Source: Dyadobacter luticola (lineage in GTDB: Bacteria; Bacteroidota; Bacteroidia; Cytophagales; Spirosomataceae). Taken from it: DNA of 64,000 bases. The position numbers and the translations under genes were made by a program. The notes under the pieces were generated by a model. It made no database searches. It saw nothing but the letters and a program-made list of their open reading frames with translations, and was not told where the DNA came from. Shown one piece after another: positions 7,987 to 15,794 of this stretch. Positions within the stretch are counted from its first letter, which is position 1; every line of letters starts with the position of its first letter. Where the stretch lies: assembly GCF_005860805.1 (NCBI RefSeq), contig NZ_VCEJ01000004.1, positions 496,001-560,000 of the forward strand. The letters run 5' to 3'.

Positions 7987-9159
7987 TTAAACAAGCCCAG
8001 CACCAACCTTCCCGCTTCGGACAGTTGACTTTTTTCTCCTTTTACCCCACCAAATGTAAAAACCGGTGACGGGTAATGTAGAGCAGGCCAGGGCTGCAAA
8101 GAAGGAGAGGATTTTACCGAACAGACCCATGTATGCGCCCGTGTGCAAGTCGAAATTGAGTTGGTAGGCTTTGTCGCCGTTATTCAGGTTTTGAAAGGAG
8201 GTGTTGGAAAGCATTTTTCCGGAATATTGGTCAAATACGATCAGCTGGCGGTCGAAGCGGTTCCAGTCTTTTTTGTAGACCAATGTATTGATTGTGGAAG
8301 TGGCTTTGGCGGGCAATAGTACCTGGTACGCATACGCATCCGGGTAGCGAGTGGCGGTGGTTTTGAATGCCTGATCCAATCCGGAAACGGCCTTCGGCTG
8401 CAATGTGTCTGAAACCAGCAGGGCGGGCTTTTCTATATTTTTGCCGCCATTTGCGACGAAACGTACTGAATCCTGCATCCAGTCAAATGCCCAGACCAGA
8501 CCCGTCAGGGAGGTTAGTAACAGAATAAGAAATGCATAGAGTCCTAGGATCTGGTGCAGGTCATAGTTGAGTCTTTTCCATTTTGCACGCCATTTAACAG
8601 TGAAATGGTTCTTAATGCTTTTGGCTGTCCACTTTTTGGGAAACCAGAGAATAAAGCCTGAAATCAACATAATGACAAAGATCAGCACCGAATATCCGAC
8701 CACGTAATGCCCTACTTTTTCTCCAAATAGCATTCGCATGTGCAATGCCAGTACGAGCTGAAAAAACTCATTTTTTGAGTCTTCCACGTAAATTACTTTC
8801 CCCGAATAAGGATTAATGTATACCCGGTAATAGTATTCGAAATAGTCCCAGTGCGTCAATCCATCGGTGTTATTCTTTTGCGACCGGAACGTTACTGACC
8901 GGTCCGGCGCATTGGCCATTTCGATCCGCGTGATGATTTTGTCCTTTCCGATTGTATTTTGGGCAATGCTCAGCAGTTGGGTCAAAGGGAGCTTTTCCTT
9001 ATTTTCCGGGGTAACAAAAAGACGCTCGCGGTAAACGATGGGTTTTAGCTCGTCGACAAAAACGTAGAGGCAGCCGCTGACAGCAATCAAAAACACAAAA
9101 AGCCCGGACACAAGTCCGAGCCAGAGGTGTAAAAAGCTGACCACTTTTTTGAATTTCAT
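7987..9159 (-). CDS. PepSY-associated transmembrane protein (iron-uptake associated)
   Basis: The 390-aa inner-membrane protein has four hydrophobic helices (about 10-32, 145-170, 205-225, 345-370). It has the conserved histidines of the PepSY_TM/PiuB group in ALHMRMLFG, YDLHQILGLYAF and FDLHTGAYMG. Family members are often encoded beside TonB-dependent siderophore receptors and are thought to act as ferric-siderophore reductases in the cytoplasmic membrane. It starts 5 nt after the receptor gene, so the two form an operon. Confidence 0.9.
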   Translation of the reverse strand: MKFKKVVSFLHLWLGLVSGLFVFLIAVSGCLYVFVDELKPIVYRERLFVTPENKEKLPLTQLLSIAQNTIGKDKIITRIEMANAPDRSVTFRSQKNNTDGLTHWDYFEYYYRVYINPYSGKVIYVEDSKNEFFQLVLALHMRMLFGEKVGHYVVGYSVLIFVIMLISGFILWFPKKWTAKSIKNHFTVKWRAKWKRLNYDLHQILGLYAFLILLLTSLTGLVWAFDWMQDSVRFVANGGKNIEKPALLVSDTLQPKAVSGLDQAFKTTATRYPDAYAYQVLLPAKATSTINTLVYKKDWNRFDRQLIVFDQYSGKMLSNTSFQNLNNGDKAYQLNFDLHTGAYMGLFGKILSFFAALACSTLPVTGFYIWWGKRRKKSTVRSGKVGAGLV

Positions 9160-9164
9160 ATTTG

Positions 9165-11516
9165 CTAAAACCGGTATCCTACGGTAAGGTTAAATCTGCG
9201 CCCGTTCCCTCTCCGGTAATCAATGGCCGTGCCGTAAAACTGGGCAATAGCCGGGTAGTAAATTGTATTAAGCAAGTTTTCAATACCTAAATCAGCTTTC
9301 AGGTTTTCCGTGATTTTGTACCCCAAAGACAAATTGAATGTATTATAAGATTCGATAGGACCTTCCCCGATCGGATAAACACCTTTTTCGTTAGGTGCAA
9401 ACCGGTCGCGCTTGCCCACATACAGCCAGTTCAGGTCTGCATTGAAACGGGCTTTGTTGTACCTGGCGTAAGCCGCGATTTTCGCCGGTGTAATACGGTT
9501 TGAGTTCAGATATTTATCGGTTGGACCATTGAAATTACCGTCGCCGTCCTTATCCCCTTTGCCTTCCACGAAAGCATAGTTACCTCCCAAAACGAAGTTG
9601 TTGGTGACCTGATAATCCACCTGAAATTCGTAACCCCAAACCCGCTCAGGCAACCGTTCCGCCACGTATTTACCATCCACGAGCAGTAAATTGGAACCCA
9701 GTTTTGATGTGCTGTAATAATAGGCAGCCGACACATTCAATGGTCCCAGTGCACTGCTGAAACCGACTTCGTAATTGTTTACGATGATCGGCTCGGTTTG
9801 CAGACCAGCCACCGTATTCTCGTTTGCAGCCCTTAATATCCGGCCCAGATCAAAAATCGAGAATGATTGTGAATAGCTGACGAATGGATTAAACCGCTTG
9901 AATTTGGAATAACGAAGTCCTGCATTGAACACAAAAGCATTGTAATCCAGCTTTCCGCCTGTCACATTAATGCTTCCTGCACCATCGGGACCCGTGGCCA
10001 GCGTGGCGTAATCGGCAATGTCCATTTTGATATTTTCAGCACGCAGGCCTGTTTTAAGGTTCAGGTAATCAAACCATTGCGTCGTAAGCTGGGCATAGGG
10101 CGCCAGGTTATTCATATTGATGCGCGGCACCCAAGAGCGGCCGTCCACCAGGTTCTGCTCCGTCTTATCATTCAATATATCCACACCATAAGTGACGTCT
10201 CCCGACAGTTTGGACGAAACAGTAAAGGGTGTGTTTAGATTAAGCCTGAAACCTTTTTTAGTAGAAATAATGGCGGATTGTCCGCTGCCAAAAAATGATT
10301 CTGAATTGGAATAAACCGTCCAGAAATCCTGCAAATACACATTGGCAGTCAGAGAAGTCCGGCCCACGATATTTTTATTGGTATACTGAATATTGGCATT
10401 GTGGTTGTAGCGGGTCCCTTCGTCAATTCCTTTCCGGGTTCCCCACACGCCGATCGCGGGAGATTCTCTGTAAACACCGGCTTTGGCCACGTAAGCAGAA
10501 TGCTGGTTGGAGCTGTAATAATTATACATCGCCTCAATGCGCTGGGAACCAGTGAAATTGTAACCCACCTTGGCGAATGCATTGTATATCTTGGTTTCGC
10601 CCAATCCGTAATCAGGAGATATCACCAGCCCTTTCGGATCTCTATATACGCCGGTTTTTTCATACATTCCGCTTACGACGTAATCGAACTTAGCCACCCG
10701 TCCGTAAAGCTGCTGCGACGCACGGAAACCCAGCGTGCTATCTCCACGGGTATTGCCTGTAAGGCTCAACTGACTGTATCCACCGATTTTCCGGTCCGTC
10801 TTTGGAATTTTCGTGATGTAGTTCATCAGTCCGCCGTCGGCACCGTTTCCGTAAATCGCCGTGGCACCTTTGATCACCTCCACCCGCTCGATCACCGAAG
10901 GATCAATCGAGCGGATATCCCGCCCGCCGGCCCTGAGCGGCGTGGATTGCGGTATGCCATCAATCAGCACCAGCAGGTTACGACCGCGCAAGGTTTGTCC
11001 CGAGTTGCCGGTTTGATTGGTAGAAGCGCCCAAACCCGGAACCGAAAACGCCAGAATGTTGGCAATGTTGGGGCTTATGGTTGAGAGTGCACCAATTTCC
11101 TTCGCATTAACAACCGTTACAGATGACGGCGTTTCTGCCAACGACTCCACCCTGCGTCCTGCGGAAACAATCACTTCATCGAGCTGGGAAGAACTTTCTT
11201 TGAGTTCAAAGTCGAGGTTTTGTTCCGAGCCAGCTTCAAGTGTAATGTCCTTATCCTGAATTGTATATCCAATAAAAGAGGCTCTGATCGAAACATTTCC
11301 TTTGGGCAAATTGCCAAGCCGGTAACTTCCGTCACCATTTGCGGTGGTGCCAATATTAGTCCCTTTCACCATGACGGAAGCAAACGGGACAGGCTGTTTA
11401 TGATTATCCAAAACAATCCCCCGTATTACCCCGGAATCAGATTGGGCGTAAGCGAGGTGGACGGAAAAAATGGAAGCGATAAAGAATAGTAGGGAGTGTA
11501 ATTTTACTTTCATCAA
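9165..11516 (-). CDS. TonB-dependent receptor, siderophore or metal uptake type
   Basis: The 783-aa outer-membrane protein has a signal peptide (1-24), a CarboxypepD_reg-like beta-sandwich (about 28-110), a TonB plug (about 125-240, with LRGRNLLVLIDGIPQS and IERVEVIKGATAIYG) and a 22-strand barrel ending in RRFNLTVGYRF with terminal Phe. The C-terminal half has the classic LGYKITENLKADLGIENLL region. Together with the PepSY protein it points to ferric-siderophore, haem or copper uptake. The 5' flank is AT-rich; I see no operator I would name. Confidence 0.93.
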   Translation of the reverse strand: MMKVKLHSLLFFIASIFSVHLAYAQSDSGVIRGIVLDNHKQPVPFASVMVKGTNIGTTANGDGSYRLGNLPKGNVSIRASFIGYTIQDKDITLEAGSEQNLDFELKESSSQLDEVIVSAGRRVESLAETPSSVTVVNAKEIGALSTISPNIANILAFSVPGLGASTNQTGNSGQTLRGRNLLVLIDGIPQSTPLRAGGRDIRSIDPSVIERVEVIKGATAIYGNGADGGLMNYITKIPKTDRKIGGYSQLSLTGNTRGDSTLGFRASQQLYGRVAKFDYVVSGMYEKTGVYRDPKGLVISPDYGLGETKIYNAFAKVGYNFTGSQRIEAMYNYYSSNQHSAYVAKAGVYRESPAIGVWGTRKGIDEGTRYNHNANIQYTNKNIVGRTSLTANVYLQDFWTVYSNSESFFGSGQSAIISTKKGFRLNLNTPFTVSSKLSGDVTYGVDILNDKTEQNLVDGRSWVPRINMNNLAPYAQLTTQWFDYLNLKTGLRAENIKMDIADYATLATGPDGAGSINVTGGKLDYNAFVFNAGLRYSKFKRFNPFVSYSQSFSIFDLGRILRAANENTVAGLQTEPIIVNNYEVGFSSALGPLNVSAAYYYSTSKLGSNLLLVDGKYVAERLPERVWGYEFQVDYQVTNNFVLGGNYAFVEGKGDKDGDGNFNGPTDKYLNSNRITPAKIAAYARYNKARFNADLNWLYVGKRDRFAPNEKGVYPIGEGPIESYNTFNLSLGYKITENLKADLGIENLLNTIYYPAIAQFYGTAIDYRRGNGRRFNLTVGYRF

Positions 11517-11670
11517 GCAAACGTTTAATTTTCTGCAAAAGTAAAATTATTTATACTAATTAAAAATAATATTGCGCTTTGTCTCTGGCGACCTGGACGC
11601 GCTGCTCATCTCTGAGAGGTGTGACGGGATTTGGATATACAGCATCCTGCGGAGCGTTCACGTGCTACAA

Positions 11671-11697
11671 TAAAAAAGGACTGTCGCCGACAGTCCT
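11671..11697 (-). terminator. Rho-independent terminator of leader cassette copy 1
   Basis: A perfect 9-bp stem (AGGACTGTC/GACAGTCCT, loop of 3) is followed on the minus strand by a run of Ts. The same stem, with one loop base changed, ends cassette copy 2 at 46.4 kb. Confidence 0.9.
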
Positions 11698-11703
11698 CAA
11701 TTT

Positions 11704-11994
11704 CTAAGCTTTCGCCCCCATTTTTTCGAGGCCTTCCCAAAGTACCTTCAAGTCGAACAATGCTGATTTTTCACGCTGATCAAACGGGATATCCGAGTAA
11801 TAAAGCGCCAGATCGTGGATTGTTTTGAGCGATTGTGCCAGCTCCTTGCAGCCCTGACATTCGATCAGGTACCAAAATTCTGCTTGCGATTGCGTCAACG
11901 GGTCGCCGACATTTGATGCGTGACGTGCATCGGACGTTGCGTTGACTGGGTTTGCATTCGAGCCGATTCCTTCTTCATTCGTTAAAGTTTGCAT
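11704..11994 (-). CDS. Small conserved protein of leader cassette, copy 1
   Basis: The 96-aa soluble protein begins MQTLTNEEG and contains DARHASN, SQAEFWYLIECQGCKELAQS and IHDLALYYSDIPFD. It is clearly paralogous to the 95-aa product at 46.4 kb; the proteins agree over about residues 20-95 but differ in the first ten residues. The CQGC motif could bind a metal. I do not recognise a family. It has its own TATATTTG promoter box, structured leader and terminator, so it is a monocistronic unit. The first codons match an internal leader strand as a 19-nt inverted repeat. Confidence 0.8.
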   Translation of the reverse strand: MQTLTNEEGIGSNANPVNATSDARHASNVGDPLTQSQAEFWYLIECQGCKELAQSLKTIHDLALYYSDIPFDQREKSALFDLKVLWEGLEKMGAKA

Positions 11995-12160
11995 TTGACC
12001 ATGAAAAAAAGAGTGAGAAATAAGGAGAGGTCACCGCAAACTTTAACGAATGAAACTACATCGGTCAGGTCTCGGGACTTGCACCCGTATGCCTCTCCAG
12101 GACCATTTTGGTCTGACATTAGAAAATAGTTTCATGAAAAATTTATTAAAGTTTGCGAGG
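11995..12160 (-). ncRNA. Structured 5' leader, candidate RNA switch, copy 1
   Basis: Read on the minus strand, a 5' strand (12146-12157) can pair over 12 bp with a middle strand (within 12034-12060). The middle strand (12036-12054) is also perfectly complementary over 19 nt to the start of the gene (11974-11992), including two bases of the ATG. Inside the closed form lie hairpins GACC/GGTC (loop AAAAT) and CGGG/CCCG with a T-loop-like TGCAAGT, a GTCAG/CTGAC stem, and a GGAGAGG/CCTCTCC pairing (12092-12098 with 12024-12030) that crosses the outer stem as a pseudoknot. Copy 2 keeps all of these with compensatory changes. The function as a switch is inference. Confidence 0.65.
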
Positions 12161-12168
12161 CAAATATA
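12161..12168 (-). promoter_or_regulatory. Bacteroidota -7 promoter box, copy 1
   Basis: On the minus strand the box reads TATATTTG, an exact match to the TAnnTTTG consensus. The flanking CCCC before and GCC after are also kept in copy 2. Transcription would begin within the first bases of the leader's 5' pairing strand. Confidence 0.7.
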
Positions 12169-12278
12169 GGGGAAATTTTGGATGGGAGGTGGGGGAATGA
12201 ATAAACGGTAAAAAGCTGCCGTTCGGTAAATGGAGCGAGTAAATAGGGACCATCACAAACTTGAAAGTTTAGGTCAGA

Positions 12279-12306
12279 ACCATTTTCCTGACGTCAGGAA
12301 AATGGT
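12279..12306. repeat. 28-bp perfect palindrome, copy 1
   Basis: Half-site ACCATTTTCCTGAC followed directly by its reverse complement, with no spacer. It lies 46 bp before the ATG of the dinD remnant. An identical palindrome, two bp longer on each side, sits at 12856-12887 before another small gene. It may be an operator or a small mobile palindrome. Confidence 0.9.
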
Positions 12307-12352
12307 CAATATGCATTAACTATATACCAACTGAATCACTATAAAACATGCT

Positions 12353-12731
12353 ATGAAGACAGAAGACATTACATTACTTTTCAAGGGATTTGAAAATGCG
12401 GCCTCGGAGATCGAAAGGTGACCAGGCACTTTTCCGCCACTCGACCCAGCTATTGAAACGAAAAATGAATATCCCTGAAAACCGTCCGGTCGCCGATTTT
12501 CTTCCAACTATCAGCTTGAAAGCGAAAGATCTAGCGGCTGAGATGACAAGCATTAATGTTCAAACCAGAGATCTCAAAGGTATACCGCCAATCGAAAAAG
12601 AGCATATAGATAATAACCTGGCAGTGGGGGAAATGCTAATTGAGAGAGGTATTAAACCCGAAGAACTACCTCCGGCTGACGATGTTAAGAAAGTTCAGCG
12701 GAGCTTGATAGTGAGGAAAAGAAAGTATTGA
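12353..12731 (+). pseudogene. dinD-like gene remnant with large internal deletion
   Basis: The first frame from the ATG at 12353 encodes MKTEDITLLFKGFENAASEI, which resembles the start of DinD/BRO-type proteins, and then stops. In a second frame the sequence continues GDQALFRHSTQLLKRKMN, ENRPVADFLPTISLKAKDLA and ERGIKPEELPPADDVKK, which match the conserved DinD C-terminus. DinD is normally about 280 aa, so roughly 150 central residues, including the BRO-type domain, are missing and the frame is shifted at the joint. A C-terminal fragment of about 105 aa could still be made from a TTG at 12390. Confidence 0.75.
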
Positions 12732-12855
12732 GAGGTACGAAAAGGAGTAAAAAATAAAGCTTTCAACCACACGGATCAACTCTCGCCAGTGGTGAGAGAA
12801 TTACATTGCAGACCTTTCGCTTATACTACTATTTGACTTAGAAATTGATTTTACA

Positions 12856-12887
12856 AAACCATTTTCCTGACGTCAGGAAAATGGTTT
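12856..12887. repeat. 32-bp perfect palindrome, copy 2
   Basis: Same core as the 12279 copy, extended by AA/TT on each flank. It lies 14 bp before the ATG of the small gene at 12902. Confidence 0.9.
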
Positions 12888-12901
12888 CTAAAAAAGACAC
12901 T

Positions 12902-13090
12902 ATGGCGACTCAAACAATAAAAAAGGATAGCCCAAGACAAGAGCCTGCGTTTGCTTCTGGGTATACGAATGCCAAAGTAGCAAGTCATGTATCCGTCTCT
13001 AAGTCCTTCGTAATGCCTGATTTGTTCTTAGAACAGGCAGAAGATATGGCTAGGTTTTTGGATAAAAACCCGGTTCCAGAGAGAGGTTAG
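12902..13090 (+). CDS. Small orphan protein downstream of palindrome
   Basis: The 62-aa frame starts MATQTIKKDSPRQEP and contains VMPDLFLEQAEDMARFLDK, an amphipathic helix. The frame is open upstream through the palindrome to 12845, but an ATG inside an operator-like palindrome is a poor start. No family is recognised; it could be a genuine small gene or a remnant like its dinD neighbour. Confidence 0.45.
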   Translation: MATQTIKKDSPRQEPAFASGYTNAKVASHVSVSKSFVMPDLFLEQAEDMARFLDKNPVPERG

Positions 13091-13123
13091 CAGGCCACTG
13101 CGCTAATAGCTTCCAGCCAATAA

Positions 13124-13486
13124 TCATTTTTTTGTTAAGGTCTTAACCGAAATCAGGCCGCAGAATTCACAATCCGCACAGGTATTTTTTGCTTCTCCGC
13201 TGAATACAACGCTATCACCATTTGCAATTTTATGTTGAGCTAAAAGCGTTTGAAAAGTTGAGTCATTGCAAACCGTTAATCCAGTTGCATAGTAACCTTG
13301 CAATCTGTAAACCGCAGGCTGTTTAGAAGTGTCAACTTCTATTTTTCCGGATATCGTATTGATCACTGCCTCTGCGTCGCTATCGCAACCACATTGAGCT
13401 CGTTGTGGCTCTTTGTTTTCTTTGCATGCTAACAAGCTCAGGCAGGAAAGGCAGACAAGGAAAAGTATTTTTATGGACGATCGCAT
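13124..13486 (-). CDS. Small cysteine-rich lipoprotein
   Basis: The 120-aa product has a lipoprotein signal ending LSLLAC (Cys21). The mature part has a CGC near the N-terminus and a C-x2-C-x2-C cluster (CADCEFC) near the C-terminus, suggesting disulphides or metal binding. The middle segment (SGKIEVDTSKQPAVYRLQGY) looks like a small beta domain. Family unknown. Confidence 0.75.
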   Translation of the reverse strand: MRSSIKILFLVCLSCLSLLACKENKEPQRAQCGCDSDAEAVINTISGKIEVDTSKQPAVYRLQGYYATGLTVCNDSTFQTLLAQHKIANGDSVVFSGEAKNTCADCEFCGLISVKTLTKK

Positions 13487-13737
13487 GGAAAAATAGTCTA
13501 TGATGTTGATAATTGTTTAGTATCGTTGAGGTTTGACATAAATTGATGGAGAACTTGAATAGGTGTGATAGTTCAGCCGCCAAACTGTTAAAGTAATTTC
13601 ATCCGTCCAAACAACCCGGATATTTTAAACATCCTGGAACAAAACAAAGCCTACCCACTTGTTCTCGGATCGCAGGCGGCAAAACCCCGCATTTAGTATA
13701 TTTACGGCTACTCCAACAAAAATGCAATAACACTCCT

Positions 13738-14274
13738 ATGCCCATTCACGTAGCGATTACCCGTAAAGTACTTCTTGGAAAAGAGGAAGAGTTCAAAGAA
13801 GCGTTGCGGCAGTTTTTGGGCGATTCTTTTTGGCATGGCGGGGTGCATGGTGCCGCCATGATGACTGCTTTGCCGGGTAGCGAGAGCCGCGAAATTGGCA
13901 TATTACGGACTTTCGCCAACCAGGCCGAGCGCGATGCTTTTTATAATTCAAAGTTTTTTAAAGATTGGGAAGCCTATGCGTCGACATTGACGGAAGAGCC
14001 GGTCTATCGGGAGCTTACCGGGCTAGAAGCGTGGTTTCGCTCACCGGTTCCTCCCCCGAGGTGGAAAATGGCAGTGGCCACACTTTGCGGCGTATACCCG
14101 ACCAGCCTGTTTCTGACTTATGTTATCGGTCCATTCATTCAGCAACTTCATCCTGCGTTCCGGACCTTGATTATAGCCAGTTGTATGGTGGGGCTGCTTA
14201 CCTGGGTTGTGATGCCGCAGGTTATCAAGGTTTTGAAGCCCTGGCTTTCGGGAAGCCTGAAAAGCAGCAAATAA
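13738..14274 (+). CDS. Antibiotic biosynthesis monooxygenase (ABM) domain membrane protein
   Basis: The 178-aa protein has an N-terminal ABM ferredoxin-like domain (1-95: HVAITRKVLLGKEEEFKEAL, ending FKDWEAYASTLTEEPVYREL). Two C-terminal transmembrane helices follow (about 112-135 and 140-162). This membrane-anchored ABM layout is common in bacteria and the substrate is unknown. It is 43 nt upstream of the methyltransferase gene and probably co-transcribed. Confidence 0.85.
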   Translation: MPIHVAITRKVLLGKEEEFKEALRQFLGDSFWHGGVHGAAMMTALPGSESREIGILRTFANQAERDAFYNSKFFKDWEAYASTLTEEPVYRELTGLEAWFRSPVPPPRWKMAVATLCGVYPTSLFLTYVIGPFIQQLHPAFRTLIIASCMVGLLTWVVMPQVIKVLKPWLSGSLKSSK

Positions 14275-14317
14275 AAAGTAATGATAGCAATGTAAGGCAA
14301 GACAACATTCAATCTCA

Positions 14318-14905
14318 ATGCAGATGGATAAATCAAATGGCTATGAGGAGAACGCACTAATTTTCAGTAAAAGTCGCTCGCAGGATGCGAATGGAATTGG
14401 AGTATCGTCGATCCGGCGCTGGGCGAAGACGCTACCTCCGAATGCCACGGTGCTCGATATAGGTTGCGGTACCGGCGTGCCTGTTTCCAAGGTATTGGTG
14501 GAAGAGGGTTTGACTGTTTTCGGGCTCGATGCGTCACCTTCGATGGTTCAAATCTTCCGGCAGAACTTCCCCGACAACCCGGTCGCCTGCGAAGCCGTGG
14601 AGGACTCCCCATTTTTTAACCGGAAATTCGATGCGATTGTGGCGTGGGGATTGGTGTTTTTGCTGACCGAGAAAGAGCAGGAAATTGTCTTACAAAAAGC
14701 CGCTCATGCGCTGAATCGCGGCGGGAAATTTTTGTTTACTGCACCAGCTCAAAAGGTAACCTGGGAAGACGTTCTTACATTAAAGCAATCGCTGTCCCTC
14801 GGAGCAGAAAAGTATAGAGCCTTACTAATTGGATATGGGTTCTCAATGATCGAGGAATTCGAAGATGAGGGAGGGAATTATTATTATCATGCGGTTTTGA
14901 GTTGA
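14318..14905 (+). CDS. Class I SAM-dependent methyltransferase
   Basis: The 195-aa protein has the SAM-binding motif I VLDIGCGTGVPVSKVL (about 46-61), motif II acidic strand GLDASPSMV, and the post-motif region AIVAWGLVFLL. The N-terminus is short, as in small-molecule methyltransferases (Methyltransf_25 type). The substrate is not evident. It is followed by a strong terminator. Confidence 0.9.
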   Translation: MQMDKSNGYEENALIFSKSRSQDANGIGVSSIRRWAKTLPPNATVLDIGCGTGVPVSKVLVEEGLTVFGLDASPSMVQIFRQNFPDNPVACEAVEDSPFFNRKFDAIVAWGLVFLLTEKEQEIVLQKAAHALNRGGKFLFTAPAQKVTWEDVLTLKQSLSLGAEKYRALLIGYGFSMIEEFEDEGGNYYYHAVLS

Positions 14906-14911
14906 GGAAAC

Positions 14912-14940
14912 AAAAACTGCGACAGCCCGCCGCAGTTTTT
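14912..14940 (+). terminator. Terminator formed by a 27-nt palindromic element
   Basis: Arms AAAAACTGCG and CGCAGTTTTT pair around a short loop after the methyltransferase stop, giving a hairpin with a T-run. The inner 27 nt (14913-14939) match the palindrome inside the third DUF1016 gene (51886-51912, read on the minus strand) at 25 of 27 positions. They share the ACAGCCCG centre with the palindrome at 1404. Confidence 0.9.
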
Positions 14941-15005
14941 ATTTCTGATTGACAATAAAGCTGAAAATAACTTTCACCTTTCATACCAAAACCTACCCCA
15001 AACTT

Positions 15006-15764
15006 CTAAAACCCAAACATTCCCCCGGAAACCGAAATAGACTCCCCGGTAATCCACGCAGCATCCTCAGATGCCAGAAACACCGCTGCCTTCGCAATGT
15101 CTTCGGGCTGGCCTCTCCGACCCAGTGGCGTGTTGGCGACGAACATTTTTTCGTACTCGCTGCCGGGGGTGACGCCCGCGCTGGTGGCGCCTTCTGTTTC
15201 GGTGGCGCCTGGTAAGATGGAGTTAATGCGGACGTTTTTGGCGCCCAGCTCTTTGGATAAAGAAACCGTGATGGCGTCCAATGCGGCCTTTGTGGCGGAG
15301 TACAGCGAGACACCCGCCATCGGTGATTTGCTGGCGCCCGAACTGATGTTGATGATGTTACCGCCTTTTTCGCCAAACAATTTTAAAGCCGCCTGGATTG
15401 TGAGGACAGGCCCCAGCACATTGACATTGAAATGCTGATGAAAAGCTTCTGCCGTGGCGTGCTCAACTGGTAGAAATTGCTGAAATACCGCATTGTTCAC
15501 CAGGATATCCAGCGTACCGAAAGCATTCTTCGCTTCTTCAAACAGCCGGATTACGTCGGCTTCTTTGGATATATCGCCCTGTACTGCAATGGCTTGGCCT
15601 CCGTTATTGGTAATTTCCGTTACCACGCGTTCCGCGCCTTCTTTGCTCGATGCGTAATTGACAACCACCCTGGCGCCTTCTGCGGCAAAGCGTTTTGCGA
15701 TAGCGGCACCTATTCCTTTGGAAGCACCGGTAACGACCGCTACTTTGTTTTCTAACTTATTCAT
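15006..15764 (-). CDS. SDR-family oxidoreductase (glucose-1-dehydrogenase-like)
   Basis: The 252-aa classical short-chain dehydrogenase has GASKGIGAAIAKRF (14-27) for NAD(P) binding, ILVNNAVFQ, and the catalytic Ser/Tyr/Lys in NISSGASKSPMAGVSLYSATKAA. It ends ITGESISVSGGMFGF. It is the last gene of a three-gene minus-strand redox cluster; spacing to the upstream gene is 30 nt. Confidence 0.93.
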   Translation of the reverse strand: MNKLENKVAVVTGASKGIGAAIAKRFAAEGARVVVNYASSKEGAERVVTEITNNGGQAIAVQGDISKEADVIRLFEEAKNAFGTLDILVNNAVFQQFLPVEHATAEAFHQHFNVNVLGPVLTIQAALKLFGEKGGNIINISSGASKSPMAGVSLYSATKAALDAITVSLSKELGAKNVRINSILPGATETEGATSAGVTPGSEYEKMFVANTPLGRRGQPEDIAKAAVFLASEDAAWITGESISVSGGMFGF

Positions 15765-15794
15765 TTTGTGTATTCTATGAATGTGAATGATCGC

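Noticed and set aside
10401..11084. Plus-strand 227-codon frame inside the TonB receptor gene
   Set aside because: It is antisense to a strongly recognised coding region and its composition reflects the codon structure of that gene.
12024..12098. Possible tRNA on the plus strand (GGAGAGG/CCTCTCC as acceptor stem)
   Set aside because: No anticodon arm or proper T-loop fits, extra bases lie between the T-like hairpin and the acceptor strand, and the conserved promoter and gene support reading on the minus strand.
11995..12160. Cobalamin riboswitch
   Set aside because: The GGGTGCAAGTCCC segment recalls a cobalamin helix, but the GCCACTG box and the usual 3' core are absent in both copies.
12780..12798. 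Short hairpin CTCTCGCC/GGTGAGAG between the dinD remnant and the second palindrome
   Set aside because: No T-run follows and the stem is short; not enough to call a terminator.
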